A stretch of 64,000 nucleotides of DNA, taken from Streptomyces cellostaticus (lineage in GTDB: Bacteria > Actinomycetota > Actinomycetes > Streptomycetales > Streptomycetaceae). Location: assembly GCF_001513965.1 (NCBI RefSeq), contig NZ_KQ948016.1:186001-250000 (forward strand). The letters are read 5' to 3'. Below, piece by piece: positions 10,816 through 20,912 of this stretch. How positions within the stretch are numbered: position 1 is the stretch's first letter; each line of letters begins with the position of its first letter. The translations under genes and the position numbers were made by a program. The notes beneath the pieces were generated by a model. The model was given only the letters and a program-made list of their open reading frames with translations, had not been told where the DNA came from and made no database searches.

Positions 10816-10860
10816 GCCCCATGATAGGCCGCGCTCAGAAGCGCGTACCGAACATGGGGC
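10816..10860 (-). terminator. Nested hairpin after secG
   Basis: The outer arms GCCCCATG (10816-10823) and CATGGGGC (10853-10860) are perfect, and an inner perfect stem CGCGCT-CAGA-AGCGCG occupies 10830-10845. It lies about 70 nt beyond the secG stop codon, so it most likely ends the tpiA/secG transcript. The rest of the 246-bp secG to rbpA-like interval shows a possible TAGACT -10 box on the minus strand near 10754 and nothing else recognised. Confidence 0.6.
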
Positions 10861-10932
10861 CTTACGTACGGAATGTATGTGCTTGTGAGACGCTGATCGG
10901 CGGTTCGTGCGCTGTCAACCGGTTGCCCGGTG

Positions 10933-11169
10933 TCAGCCGTTCGACTTCATCAGAAGGCCGAGGACGATGATGCACGCGAACCAGAGCAGACCGATCACGA
11001 TGGTGATGCGGTCGAGGTTGCGCTCGGCGACCGAGGAGCCGCCGACGGACGACTGCATGCCGCCGCCGAACATGTCGGAGAGGCCGCCGCCCTTCCCCTT
11101 GTGCATCAGCACCAGCAGCATCATCAGCAGGCTGAAGACGATCAGGGCGATCGAGAACCCCAAAACCAC
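10933..11169 (-). CDS. secG: Preprotein translocase subunit SecG
   Basis: The 78-residue membrane protein has two hydrophobic helices (about residues 1-22 and 54-74) joined by the typical loop HKGKGGGLSDMFGGG followed by SSVAERNLDRITI. It is the small subunit of the SecYEG channel. The frame is open further upstream, but GTG 11169 with GAGGAAG upstream gives the canonical N-terminus VVLGFSIALIVFSLL. It follows tpiA on the same strand, a gene order usual in actinobacteria, with a strong hairpin between them. Confidence 0.95.
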   Translation of the reverse strand: MVLGFSIALIVFSLLMMLLVLMHKGKGGGLSDMFGGGMQSSVGGSSVAERNLDRITIVIGLLWFACIIVLGLLMKSNG

Positions 11170-11201
11170 GGCTGGACCAACTTCCTCGGATTCGGATGGA
11201 C

Positions 11202-11234
11202 TGCGGGGGCACGGCCTGTGGCCATGCCCCCGCA
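11202..11234 (-). terminator. Hairpin between tpiA and secG
   Basis: TGCGGGGGC (11202-11210) and GCCCCCGCA (11226-11234) form a perfect 9-bp stem, with an inner GGCC-TGT-GGCC stem. It stands in the 107-nt tpiA to secG interval. Without a T-run it may act as partial terminator or mRNA processing and stability element. Confidence 0.55.
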
Positions 11235-11276
11235 AGAGTACGACGGATCGTCGCTACCGCCTACTCACAGCTCGTC

Positions 11277-12053
11277 CTACTGATCGCGGAATCGCACGAT
11301 CTTGACGAACTCGTCGGCGTCCAGCGAGGCACCGCCGACCAGGGCGCCGTCGATGTCGGCCTGGGCCATGATCTCGGCGACGTTGCCGGACTTCACGGAG
11401 CCGCCGTACTGGATGCGGACCTGGTCGGCCAGCTCCTGGGTGTACAGCTCGGCGATCTTGCCGCGGATGGCGGCGCAGACCTCCTGGGCGTCCTCGGCGC
11501 CGCAGACCTTGCCGGTGCCGATGGCCCACACGGGCTCGTAGGCGATCACGACGGTCTCGGCCTGCTCGGCCGGCAGGTCCTTCAGACCACCCTCGACCTG
11601 GGTGAGGGTGTGGGTGACGTGGTTGCCCGCCTCACGGACGTCCAGCTCCTCGCCGACGCACAGGATCGGGGTCAGGCCGTGCTTGTAGGCGGCCTTGACC
11701 TTGGCGTTGACCAGCTCGTCGGTCTCGTTGTGGTACTGGCGGCGCTCGGAGTGGCCGATCACCGCGTACGTGCACTTCAGCTTGGCCAGCATCGGGCCGG
11801 AGATCTCGCCGGTGTAGGCACCGGAGTCGTGCTGCGAGATGTCCTGGGCGCCGTACTTGATCTTGAGCTTGTCGCCGTCGACCAGGGTCTGCACGGAGCG
11901 CAGGTCGGTGAAGGGCGGCAGGACGGCGACCTCGACGGCCTCGTAGTCCTTGTCGGCCAGGGCGAAGGCGAGCTTCTGGACGTGCGCGATGGCCTCGAGG
12001 TGGTTGAGGTTCATCTTCCAGTTGCCCGCCATCAGCGGCGTGCGCGTGCTCAT
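11277..12053 (-). CDS. tpiA: Triosephosphate isomerase
   Basis: The 258-residue enzyme interconverts dihydroxyacetone phosphate and glyceraldehyde 3-phosphate. Catalytic residues are visible: Lys13 in GNWKMN, His101 in AVIGHSERR and Glu173 in [20 protein letters not shown] forms the phosphate-binding loop. Its ATG lies 5 nt after the pgk stop codon, with its ribosome binding site GGAGGA inside the pgk end, so translation is coupled to pgk. Order gap-pgk-tpiA-secG is the usual actinobacterial glycolytic cluster. Confidence 0.97.
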   Translation of the reverse strand: MSTRTPLMAGNWKMNLNHLEAIAHVQKLAFALADKDYEAVEVAVLPPFTDLRSVQTLVDGDKLKIKYGAQDISQHDSGAYTGEISGPMLAKLKCTYAVIGHSERRQYHNETDELVNAKVKAAYKHGLTPILCVGEELDVREAGNHVTHTLTQVEGGLKDLPAEQAETVVIAYEPVWAIGTGKVCGAEDAQEVCAAIRGKIAELYTQELADQVRIQYGGSVKSGNVAEIMAQADIDGALVGGASLDADEFVKIVRFRDQ

Positions 12054-12058
12054 CTAGG

Positions 12059-13270
12059 TCAGTCCTCCAGTGCGGCGAGGCCGGGGAGCGTCTTGCCCTC
12101 GAGGTATTCGAGGGAGGCGCCGCCACCGGTCGAGATGTGGCCGAATGCGTTCTCGTCGAAGCCGAGCGTGCGCACGGCCGCGGCGGAGTCACCACCGCCG
12201 ACGACGGTGAAGCCGTCCGACTGCACGAGGGCCTGGGCGACCGCCTTGGTGCCGCCCGCGTAGTCGGGGTGCTCGAAGACGCCCATCGGACCGTTCCAGA
12301 AGACGGTCTCGGCGTCGGCGAGCTTCGAGGCGTACAGCTCTCGGGTCTTCGGGCCGATGTCCAGGCCCTCCTGGTCGGCGGGGATCTTGTCCGCGTCGAC
12401 CACGGTGTAGTCGGCCGGCGCCTTGGTCTTCAGGTCCGGGAACTCCCGGGAGACCAGGACGTCGACGGGGAGCACCAGCTCCACGCCGTTCTTCTCGGCG
12501 CGCTCCATGTACTCGGTGACGGCCGGGATCTGGTCCTCCTGGAGGAGGGAGATGCCGACCTCGTAGCCCTTGGCCTTGAGGAAGGTGTAGGCCATGCCGC
12601 CGCCGATGAGCAGCCGGTCGGCCTTGCCGAGCAGCTGGTCGATGACGGCGAGCTTGTCGGAGACCTTGGCGCCGCCGAGCGCGACCACGTAGGGGCGCTT
12701 GACGTCCTCGGTGAGCTTCTTCAGGACGCCGACCTCGGTGGCGATGAGGTAGCCGGCGTAGTGCGGCAGGCGGGCCGGCAGGTCGTACACGGAGGCGTGC
12801 CCCCGGTGCACCGCGCCGAAGCCGTCACTGACGTAGACGTCGGCCAGGGCGGCCAGCCGGTCGGCGAACGCGCCGCGCTCGGCGTCGTCCTTCGAGGTCT
12901 CGCCGGCGTTGAAGCGCAGGTTCTCGATGACCGCGACCTGGCCGGGCTGGAGGCCGTTCACGGCGTCGTGGGCGGCGGGGCCGACGGTGTCCTGGGCGAA
13001 CGCGACCGGCGCGCCGAGGAGTTCACCGAGCCGCTCGGCGGCGGGCAGCAGCGAGAAGGCGGGGTCCGGGACGCCCTTGGGACGGCCCAGGTGCGAGGCG
13101 ACGACCACCTTGGCGCCCGCGCCGGCGAGGGCCTTGACGGTGGGCAGGACGGCGCGGATGCGGCCGTCGTCGGTGATGACGCCGTCGGCGAGCGGGACGT
13201 TGAGGTCGGCACGGACGAAGACCCGCTTGCCGTCCACGCCCGCGGAGAGAAGTTCGTCGATGGTCTTCAT
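12059..13270 (-). CDS. pgk: Phosphoglycerate kinase
   Basis: The 403-residue enzyme forms ATP and 3-phosphoglycerate from 1,3-bisphosphoglycerate. The N-terminal signature KRVFVRADLNVPL, the hinge and substrate segment ASHLGRPKG, the nucleotide part ALGGAKVSDKLAVI and C-terminal VGGGDSAAA are all present and the length is normal. It lies between gap and tpiA on the minus strand. The 147-nt gap to pgk spacer contains two hairpins, so its dose relative to gap may be set by RNA processing or attenuation. Confidence 0.97.
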   Translation of the reverse strand: MKTIDELLSAGVDGKRVFVRADLNVPLADGVITDDGRIRAVLPTVKALAGAGAKVVVASHLGRPKGVPDPAFSLLPAAERLGELLGAPVAFAQDTVGPAAHDAVNGLQPGQVAVIENLRFNAGETSKDDAERGAFADRLAALADVYVSDGFGAVHRGHASVYDLPARLPHYAGYLIATEVGVLKKLTEDVKRPYVVALGGAKVSDKLAVIDQLLGKADRLLIGGGMAYTFLKAKGYEVGISLLQEDQIPAVTEYMERAEKNGVELVLPVDVLVSREFPDLKTKAPADYTVVDADKIPADQEGLDIGPKTRELYASKLADAETVFWNGPMGVFEHPDYAGGTKAVAQALVQSDGFTVVGGGDSAAAVRTLGFDENAFGHISTGGGASLEYLEGKTLPGLAALED

Positions 13271-13316
13271 GAGAGGGGACTCCTGAGGGCTCTTGCTTCT
13301 ACGAGGCCTGATCTTC

Positions 13317-13387
13317 GCAGGTCGGCCAGGTCGACCTGCACGCGCATCAGGGCCCGGGCAGCGCGACGGTGCGCTGTCCGAGCCCTG
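13317..13387 (-). terminator. Two tandem hairpins between gap and pgk
   Basis: The larger hairpin has 17-nt arms, 13348-13364 and 13371-13387, around a 6-nt loop; in the minus-strand RNA 16 of 17 positions pair counting one G-U. The smaller one is GCAGGTCG-N7-CGACCTGC at 13317-13339. Both fall within the 147-nt space after gap. A T-run is absent, so full termination is uncertain; attenuation or processing between gap and pgk fits as well. Confidence 0.6.
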
Positions 13388-13417
13388 CGTGACGCATCAG
13401 CTGCCTGCTACGGCCGA

Positions 13418-14744
<1,327 letters not shown>

Positions 14745-17699
14745 TCACCTGTCGAACGAGGCGAACGCCTTCTTCAGCAGGGCCGCCCGGTCGGCCGCCG
14801 CCGGCACCTGCTCCAGGCCGAAGCCGAGCAGCACGGTGTCCTCGGTGGTGACCGCTGCGTACGTCTGGAAGAGCGTTCCGGTGCGCGTCCAGTCCTTCAG
14901 GACCGCGGGGCTGCCCGCGGGCGGGCCGGGGACACGCCAGGCGCCCAGGGACGTCTCGAAGCCCTCGGCCTCCTTGACCGTGCCGCCGACGACGAGCGAG
15001 GCGTCGTCGGCGAGGACGCCGTGTCCGCCGGTGCCGGGGTCGGTGATGTAGCTGATCGAGACCTCGACGGACTTCCCCGCGTACGCGCTCAGATCGAAGC
15101 TCAGCTGCTGCCAGCCGCTCGAGCTGCCGGTGAGGCTGTTCCACGAGCCGGTGGTGCCGGTCGCGGTGCAGGCGTTGCCGGAGAGCGTGAGGTAGTGCTT
15201 GAGCCAGGGGTGCTCGCCGATCAGGAACCCGGCTCCGCAGTCGGACGGTACGGCGGTCCTGGTGGCCCCGCCGGCCTCCGGGAGGGTCGTCCAGTCATCG
15301 GCGCCCACGGTGTGTATCTCGACGACCGCGTGGTCGTAGCCGGGCTCGGTGTCCCACAGCAGCCTGGTGCGCAGGGCGGGCTTGTCGGCGGCGCTGACAC
15401 CGGTGAGGTCGATGGTGCGGGTGAGGCGCTTGTAGGCGTCGTCGGTGTGCACGGCGGCGGCCATGGAGGTGCCGGCGTACGGGCCGTAGGGGCTGACGGT
15501 CCCGGCGAACCCTCCCGCGCCCGCGCTCTTGAACTGCGGGTGGGTGGCCGCGGGCAGTTCGTCCGAGGTGACGCCGTAGGTGCCGGCCTTGTCGAGCGGG
15601 TTGCCGGGCGCGTCACCGAGGGCTCCGGTGTAGCCGCCGAGCGCGCCGGAGCCGGTGAAGCCGGTGGCTCCCTTGGTCGACGTACGCGAGTAGGCGCCCA
15701 GGTAGTACTGGCTGAAGTCGTCCGACAGGGTGCCGTCGCCGAGGTCGACACTGCCGCCGGCCAGCTCGCCGGCCTCGATCAGCCGGCCGCCCTCGTTGAG
15801 GTAGGCGCGCAGCTGGAGCTGGGTGGCGTTGCCCGGGCCGCTCGTGCCCGAGTAGTGCACGACGGTCCTGAAGTGCCCGAGCACGCCGAGCGCGTCCGGG
15901 GCGCCCTGGGTGGCGACGTCCCACACGATCGCCCTGTGCCCGGCCGCCTTCAGCGCGTCCACGTACGTCTGCGCCTGCGTGGCGGCGGTGCCCTCCTCGG
16001 CGACGACAAGGGTGTCCGCCTTCGGCCGCTCGGCGACGGTGTAGGTGAAGGGGGAGCTGGAGACCTTCTTGCCGCTCTTGGTCTCGCCGGTGAACCACAC
16101 CTCGACCTTGTCGCCCGGTCCGCCGTCCTGCACCTTGGCCCGGTACTCGTCGAAGTAGAGGTTGTCCGTACCGCCGTAGGTCTCGCCGCCCTTCCAGGGC
16201 CGCAGGGCCTGGTCGAGCGTAGGGCCGCCGTTGACGCGGTACTTGAGTTCCTTGTCGCGCACCGCCTTGCGGACGACCACGGACACTTCCTGGTCGGCGC
16301 CGCGGGAGTACGAGGTGGAGAACGCAGCCGGGGTGAAGTCGGCGGCGCTCATGCCGACCGAGGAGACCGGCCGGTCGGGGTGGGCGGCGGTCTCGGCGAC
16401 GGAGAGCGCGAACGGGATGTTCTTCTCGAACTCCTGCTGGATCAGCTTCTCGTCGTCGGGGAAGTTGAAGACCGACTGGCAGTCGGCGGGGTTCCAGGCG
16501 TCGTTCGGGTCGATGTTCGACGCGGTCTCGCAGGTCGACATCTCGGGGGTGAACATCGCCATGCCGTTGACGTTCGAGGCGTGCCCGTCGGCCTCGCCGT
16601 TGGTGGTGTACAGCTCCGAGGAGACCTGCGACCGGTAGCCGGGGATGGCCGGCTTGTCGGGGGTACCGGCGAGCGCCTTGTAGAGGACGTCGTCCGGGGT
16701 GGGGGTGGCGACCTGCCAGCCGACGCCGTAGAGGAGGAGTTCGGCGGCGGAGTGGTAGTTGATGCCGTACGTGAACCCGATGCGCTTCTCGAAGGTGTCC
16801 AGGGCCTTGGTCTCGGGCTCGGACTCGGGGCTCGCGCCGCGGTAGGTCTGGCTGGTCGGGTTGGGGGACGAACCCTCGTCGTCGTAGCCCCACTTGTAGG
16901 CGAAGTTGCGGTTGAGGTCGACGCCGTCACCCGTGCTGATGACGCCGTCGCCGTTGACGTCACGGAGGTTCTTGCGCCACAGGCGAGTGGTGGAGTCCTT
17001 GAAGGTGTAGTCGTAGCCGTCGGGGTTGGCCGACAGGACGAACCACAGCTCGGTGGAGTCGACGATCTTCTTGATGCGCCGGTCCGTCTTGTAGTTGTCC
17101 AGGTAGTAGTGCATCAGACGCCGGGTCATCTCCGGCGTGATCCACTCGCGCGCGTGCTGGTTGGACACGTACAGCACGGCGGGCTTGGCGCCGTCCTTCG
17201 ACCTCTTCGCGTTCCTGGTCAGTTTGAGCGCGAGGATGTCCTGGCCGTTGATGGTTTTCCCGATGGATTCGACCTTGGTGAGGCCGGGGTTGGTCTGCGC
17301 GGTCCGGAGGATCTCCTCCTTGAGGCCGCCGCTTGTGCCGTAGGGCCGGAACACGCCCTGGGAGGCGTCCTCGACGCGCGCCTCGGCCTTGGCCGAGAGG
17401 GTGTGCTCGGTGAGGTCGACGCCCTGCTTCTCCAGCTTCCTGGCCTGCTTCTCGGTGAGGTAGACCTCGACGGCGGTCTTCCCCTTCCCAGCCACGTGCT
17501 CGCCGAGTTCGTGGCCGTCCTGTCCGGCCTTGAGGAGCAGGGGAATCTGCTTCTGGGTGACTTCGGCGCGGAAGACCTTGACCTCGTCCGGGTCGGTGTG
17601 GGGTGAACTTCCGCTCTGCGCCTGGGCGATGGGTGCAAGGCTCGCTCCCCCGAGCAGGAGCGCGCCGACAGCGAGGATCGATCTCGCTCTGTGTCTCAT
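14745..17699 (-). CDS. Secreted M14 zinc carboxypeptidase with C-terminal extension
   Basis: The 984-residue protein starts with a Sec signal peptide (ILAVGALLLGGASLAPIAQA, cut near residue 27). The M14 domain spans about residues 120-440 with zinc ligands His182 and Glu185 (HAREWITPE) and His316 (INYHSAAE), and likely catalytic Glu386 in FTPEMST. A long C-terminal part holds a Rossmann-like/immune-inhibitor-like segment and a jelly-roll-like region ending in EGFETSLGAW, similar to secreted metallopeptidases of the genus. It should trim C-terminal residues of extracellular peptides. It is preceded by whiA on the same strand but is separated from it by a strong terminator. Confidence 0.92.
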   Translation of the reverse strand: MRHRARSILAVGALLLGGASLAPIAQAQSGSSPHTDPDEVKVFRAEVTQKQIPLLLKAGQDGHELGEHVAGKGKTAVEVYLTEKQARKLEKQGVDLTEHTLSAKAEARVEDASQGVFRPYGTSGGLKEEILRTAQTNPGLTKVESIGKTINGQDILALKLTRNAKRSKDGAKPAVLYVSNQHAREWITPEMTRRLMHYYLDNYKTDRRIKKIVDSTELWFVLSANPDGYDYTFKDSTTRLWRKNLRDVNGDGVISTGDGVDLNRNFAYKWGYDDEGSSPNPTSQTYRGASPESEPETKALDTFEKRIGFTYGINYHSAAELLLYGVGWQVATPTPDDVLYKALAGTPDKPAIPGYRSQVSSELYTTNGEADGHASNVNGMAMFTPEMSTCETASNIDPNDAWNPADCQSVFNFPDDEKLIQQEFEKNIPFALSVAETAAHPDRPVSSVGMSAADFTPAAFSTSYSRGADQEVSVVVRKAVRDKELKYRVNGGPTLDQALRPWKGGETYGGTDNLYFDEYRAKVQDGGPGDKVEVWFTGETKSGKKVSSSPFTYTVAERPKADTLVVAEEGTAATQAQTYVDALKAAGHRAIVWDVATQGAPDALGVLGHFRTVVHYSGTSGPGNATQLQLRAYLNEGGRLIEAGELAGGSVDLGDGTLSDDFSQYYLGAYSRTSTKGATGFTGSGALGGYTGALGDAPGNPLDKAGTYGVTSDELPAATHPQFKSAGAGGFAGTVSPYGPYAGTSMAAAVHTDDAYKRLTRTIDLTGVSAADKPALRTRLLWDTEPGYDHAVVEIHTVGADDWTTLPEAGGATRTAVPSDCGAGFLIGEHPWLKHYLTLSGNACTATGTTGSWNSLTGSSSGWQQLSFDLSAYAGKSVEVSISYITDPGTGGHGVLADDASLVVGGTVKEAEGFETSLGAWRVPGPPAGSPAVLKDWTRTGTLFQTYAAVTTEDTVLLGFGLEQVPAAADRAALLKKAFASFDR

Positions 17700-17794
17700 G
17701 AACCCCCCTAGCGGTGGTCCGCCACAGCGGCGAACAGGTTGCCAGGCTCATGTCACTTCATGATCGAGTCAAGGGCGCCACATGGACACGCAAA

Positions 17795-17834
17795 CGCCGG
17801 TGCCGGCCACCCGAATGGGCCGTCGGCACCGGCG
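17795..17834 (-). terminator. Terminator after whiA
   Basis: CGCCGGTGCCG (17795-17805) and CGGCACCGGCG (17824-17834) form a perfect 11-bp stem, extended inside by GGCC/GGCC and CCC/GGG pairing. On the minus strand it follows the whiA stop codon by about 17 nt and is itself followed by GTTTGCG, a short T-run. Confidence 0.75.
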
Positions 17835-17851
17835 CAATCAGTGAGCCTGGG

Positions 17852-18841
17852 TCAGCCTGCCAGGTTGTCCGCCAGCTCCTCCGTGAGGTTGGCCTCCGTG
17901 CCCGGAATGCCGAGGTCGGAGGCGCGCTTGTCGGCCATCGCCAGCAGACGGCGGATCCGGCCCGCGACGGCGTCCTTGGTGAGCGGCGGGTCGGCCAGCG
18001 CGCCCAGCTCCTCCAGGGAGGCCTGCTTGTGCTCCATGCGCAGCCGCCCGGCGGCCGCGAGGTGCTCGGGCACCTCGTCGGCGAGGATCTCCAGGGCCCG
18101 CTGGACCCGGGCACCGGCGGCCACGGCGGCGCGGGCCGAGCGGCGCAGGTTGGCGTCGTCGAAGTTGGCGAGGCGGTTGGCGGTGGCCCGCACCTCGCGG
18201 CGCATCCGGCGCTCCTCCCAGGCCAGCACGGACTCGTGCGCACCGAGGCGGGTGAGCAGGGCGCCGATCGCGTCACCGTCGCGGACGACCACCCGGTCCA
18301 CCCCGCGCACCTCGCGGGCCTTCGCGGCGATGGAGAGCCTGCGGGCGGCACCGACCAGCGCGAGCGCGGCCTCCGGACCCGGGCAGGTCACCTCCAGGGA
18401 GGAGGAGCGGCCGGGCTCGGTCAGCGAGCCGTGCGCCAGGAAGGCCCCGCGCCAGGCAGCCTCCGCATCACAGGTGGCCCCCGAGACCACCTGCGGGGGC
18501 AGACCGCGGATCGGACGGCCCCGGCCGTCGACCAGACCCGTCTGGCGAGCCAGCTGGTCACCGCCCGCGACCACCCGCACCACGTACCGCGAGCCACGGC
18601 GCAGCCCGCCGGGCGCCATCACGATCAGCTCCGAACTGTGGCCGAAGATCTCCAGGATGTCCCGCTTGAGCCGGCGGGCCGCCATCGCGGTGTCCAGCTC
18701 CGCCTCGATCACGATGCGCCCGCTCACCAGGTGAAGGCCGCCGGCGAACCGCAGAATGGCGGAGACCTCCGCCTTCCTGCAGCAGGTCCGGGTGACGGGG
18801 AGCCGGGAGATCTCGTCCTTCACCGCTGCCGTCATCGCCAT
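17852..18841 (-). CDS. whiA: Sporulation transcription regulator WhiA
   Basis: The 329-residue protein shows the WhiA signature throughout: an N-terminal LAGLIDADG-like half ([27 protein letters not shown]) and a C-terminal helix-turn-helix ([18 protein letters not shown]). In Streptomyces WhiA acts with WhiB to switch on genes for sporulation septation. The start overlaps the yvcK end by 10 nt; ATG 18841 and ATG 18835 are both possible, with GGAAGGATC upstream. It is the last gene of uvrC-rapZ-yvcK-whiA, the usual actinobacterial arrangement. Confidence 0.96.
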   Translation of the reverse strand: MAMTAAVKDEISRLPVTRTCCRKAEVSAILRFAGGLHLVSGRIVIEAELDTAMAARRLKRDILEIFGHSSELIVMAPGGLRRGSRYVVRVVAGGDQLARQTGLVDGRGRPIRGLPPQVVSGATCDAEAAWRGAFLAHGSLTEPGRSSSLEVTCPGPEAALALVGAARRLSIAAKAREVRGVDRVVVRDGDAIGALLTRLGAHESVLAWEERRMRREVRATANRLANFDDANLRRSARAAVAAGARVQRALEILADEVPEHLAAAGRLRMEHKQASLEELGALADPPLTKDAVAGRIRRLLAMADKRASDLGIPGTEANLTEELADNLAG

Positions 18842-19926
18842 GGGCCGATCCTTCCATGCATCCGAAAAATACGGTCGTACGCGGCGGCCAGCAGCTCCGG
18901 GTCGTGCCGGGGGCTTCCGTCGGTCCGGGCCACCTGCGCCAGCTCGACCGCGGCTCCCAGCCGCTTGGCGGCCTCGGTGAGCGAGTCGCGGTCGGGCACC
19001 GCGGCCTCGTCGGCCAGCACCACGTCCAGGGCGAGTTTAGGGGCGTGTCGGCCCAAAACCTCCAAATGACGCTGCGGGGAGAAGCCCTCGGTTTCTCCGG
19101 GCTGCGGGGCGAGGTTCAAGGAGAGCACGCGGCGCGCCTTGGTCTCGGTGAGGGCGTCCAGCAGCTCGGGCACGAGCAGGTGCGGGATGACCGAGGAGAA
19201 CCAGGAGCCGGGGCCGAGCACCACCCAGTCCGCGTCCAGGACCGCCGCGACGGCCTCCGGGACGGCGGGCGGGTCGTGCGGCACGAGATGCACGGACTGC
19301 ACTTCGCCGGGCGTGAGGGCGACGGTCGCCTGCCCGCGCACGGTGTCCACGTCGTCGGGGCGCTGTGGGTCGTGCCCCTTGACCAGGGCCTGCAGCTCCA
19401 GCGGTACGGCGGACATGGGTAGCACGCGCCCGTGCGCGCCGAGCAGCTTGCCGACCAGGTCCAGGGCCTGGACATGGTCGCCGAGTTGCTCCCACAGGGC
19501 GACGATGAGCAGGTTGCCGACCGCGTGGTCGTGCAGGTCGCCCTGGGAGGTGAAGCGGTGCTGGATGACCCGGGCCCAGGTCTGGCCCCAGTCGTCGTCG
19601 CCGCACAGCGCGGCCAGCGCCTTGCGCAGGTCGCCGGGCGGCAGCACGCCCAGCTCGTCGCGCAGGCGCCCGCTGGAGCCGCCGTCGTCGGCCACGGTGA
19701 CGACGGCGGTGAGGTCGCCGGTGATCCGGCGCAGCGCAGCGAGGGAGGCGGACAGGCCCATGCCGCCGCCGAGGGCGACGACCTTGGGCTGGGCGCCGCG
19801 CCGGCGGGGCCGGCCGCCACGCGCCTCGGCGATGCGGCCCGCCCGGGCCTCTGCCGCGGTGCGGCCGGAGCGGCTCTCCGGCACCACGCGGCGCAGCCTG
19901 CCCAGCCGCGGTGTACGTTCCGTCAT
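18832..19926 (-). CDS. yvcK: YvcK/CofD-like gluconeogenesis factor
   Basis: The 364-residue cytoplasmic protein has the CofD-like nucleotide-binding core: [16 protein letters not shown] near residue 52, [16 protein letters not shown] and [16 protein letters not shown]. Family members bind UDP-sugars and are needed for growth on gluconeogenic carbon and normal cell-wall synthesis; they are not known to have the CofD transferase activity. A basic N-terminal extension of about 45 residues precedes the core. Start and stop overlap rapZ (ATGA) and whiA, so it is translationally coupled within the operon. Confidence 0.93.
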   Translation of the reverse strand: MTERTPRLGRLRRVVPESRSGRTAAEARAGRIAEARGGRPRRRGAQPKVVALGGGMGLSASLAALRRITGDLTAVVTVADDGGSSGRLRDELGVLPPGDLRKALAALCGDDDWGQTWARVIQHRFTSQGDLHDHAVGNLLIVALWEQLGDHVQALDLVGKLLGAHGRVLPMSAVPLELQALVKGHDPQRPDDVDTVRGQATVALTPGEVQSVHLVPHDPPAVPEAVAAVLDADWVVLGPGSWFSSVIPHLLVPELLDALTETKARRVLSLNLAPQPGETEGFSPQRHLEVLGRHAPKLALDVVLADEAAVPDRDSLTEAAKRLGAAVELAQVARTDGSPRHDPELLAAAYDRIFRMHGRIGPWR

Positions 19927-20912
19927 TCCCGTCCCATGTCCCGGTGTACGACCACCGTCTCCACGCCCTCGGCCGCGAGGCGTGCGGCGAGCTTCTCCGA
20001 CATCGCGACCGAGCGGTGCTTGCCGCCGGTACAGCCGATGGCGATGGTCACATACCGCTTGCCCTCGCGCCGGTAGCCGGCCGCGATGAGCCGCAGCAGT
20101 TCGGCGTACCGGTCGAGGAACTCCTTGGCGCCCGGCTGGTTGAAGACATAGGCGGCGACCTCCTCGTTCAGGCCGGTGAACGGGCGCAGCTCCGGTACCC
20201 AGTGCGGGTTGGGCAGGAACCGCATGTCCGCGACCAGGTCGGCGTCGACCGGGAGGCCGTACTTGAAGCCGAACGACATCACGGTGGCCCGCAGCTCGGG
20301 CTCCTCCTCGCCGGCGAACTGGGCGTCCATCTTGGCGCGCAGCTCGTGCACGTTGAGGCTGGAGGTGTCGATCACCAGGTCGGCGTCGCCGCGCAGCTCG
20401 CGCAGCAGCTCGCGCTCGGCGGCGATGCCGTCCACGATCCGGCCGTCGCCCTGGAGGGGGTGCGGACGGCGCACCGACTCGAAGCGGCGCACCAGGGCCT
20501 CGTCGGAGGACTCCAGGAAGACGATCCGCCGGGTCACGTTCCGGGTGTCGAGGTCGGCGAGGGATTCACGCAGGTTGTCGAAGAAGCGCCGGCCGCGTAC
20601 GTCGACAACCACCGCGATCCGCGCCACGTTGCCCTGAGAGCGGGCGCCCAGCTCCACCATGGTGGGGATCAGGGCGGGCGGGAGGTTGTCCACGACGAAC
20701 CAGCCGAGGTCCTCCAGACACTTCGCGGCCGTGGACCGGCCCGCTCCGGACATGCCGGAGATGATCACCAGCTCGGGGATGGCCGCTTCGGCGGCCGCGG
20801 CCGGTGTGACGTCCGTACTCACCTGTGCTCCGTTGTCCTGGACCGCCTGCTGCGGTTCCCCCGCGGCCGCCTGTTCTCGGTCCGGTGTGGGTTGTGCGTC
20901 GTGCTCGGTCAT
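19923..20912 (-). CDS. rapZ: RapZ/YvcJ-family nucleotide-binding protein
   Basis: The 329-residue protein has the RapZ Walker A ([14 protein letters not shown]), VVDNLPP after the first strand, and the C-terminal block [20 protein letters not shown]. The first 50 residues are a low-complexity Ala/Gln-rich extension. In E. coli RapZ is an adaptor for RNase E acting on GlmZ; in Gram-positives the role is less clear. It overlaps uvrC and yvcK by 4 nt each. Confidence 0.93.
   Translation of the reverse strand: MTEHDAQPTPDREQAAAGEPQQAVQDNGAQVSTDVTPAAAAEAAIPELVIISGMSGAGRSTAAKCLEDLGWFVVDNLPPALIPTMVELGARSQGNVARIAVVVDVRGRRFFDNLRESLADLDTRNVTRRIVFLESSDEALVRRFESVRRPHPLQGDGRIVDGIAAERELLRELRGDADLVIDTSSLNVHELRAKMDAQFAGEEEPELRATVMSFGFKYGLPVDADLVADMRFLPNPHWVPELRPFTGLNEEVAAYVFNQPGAKEFLDRYAELLRLIAAGYRREGKRYVTIAIGCTGGKHRSVAMSEKLAARLAAEGVETVVVHRDMGRE

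Noticed and set aside
12823..12840. TCAGTG-containing site inside pgk as another damage promoter
   Set aside because: The left box lacks TGTC and no TAnnnT lies 8 nt away; it is inside a coding region.
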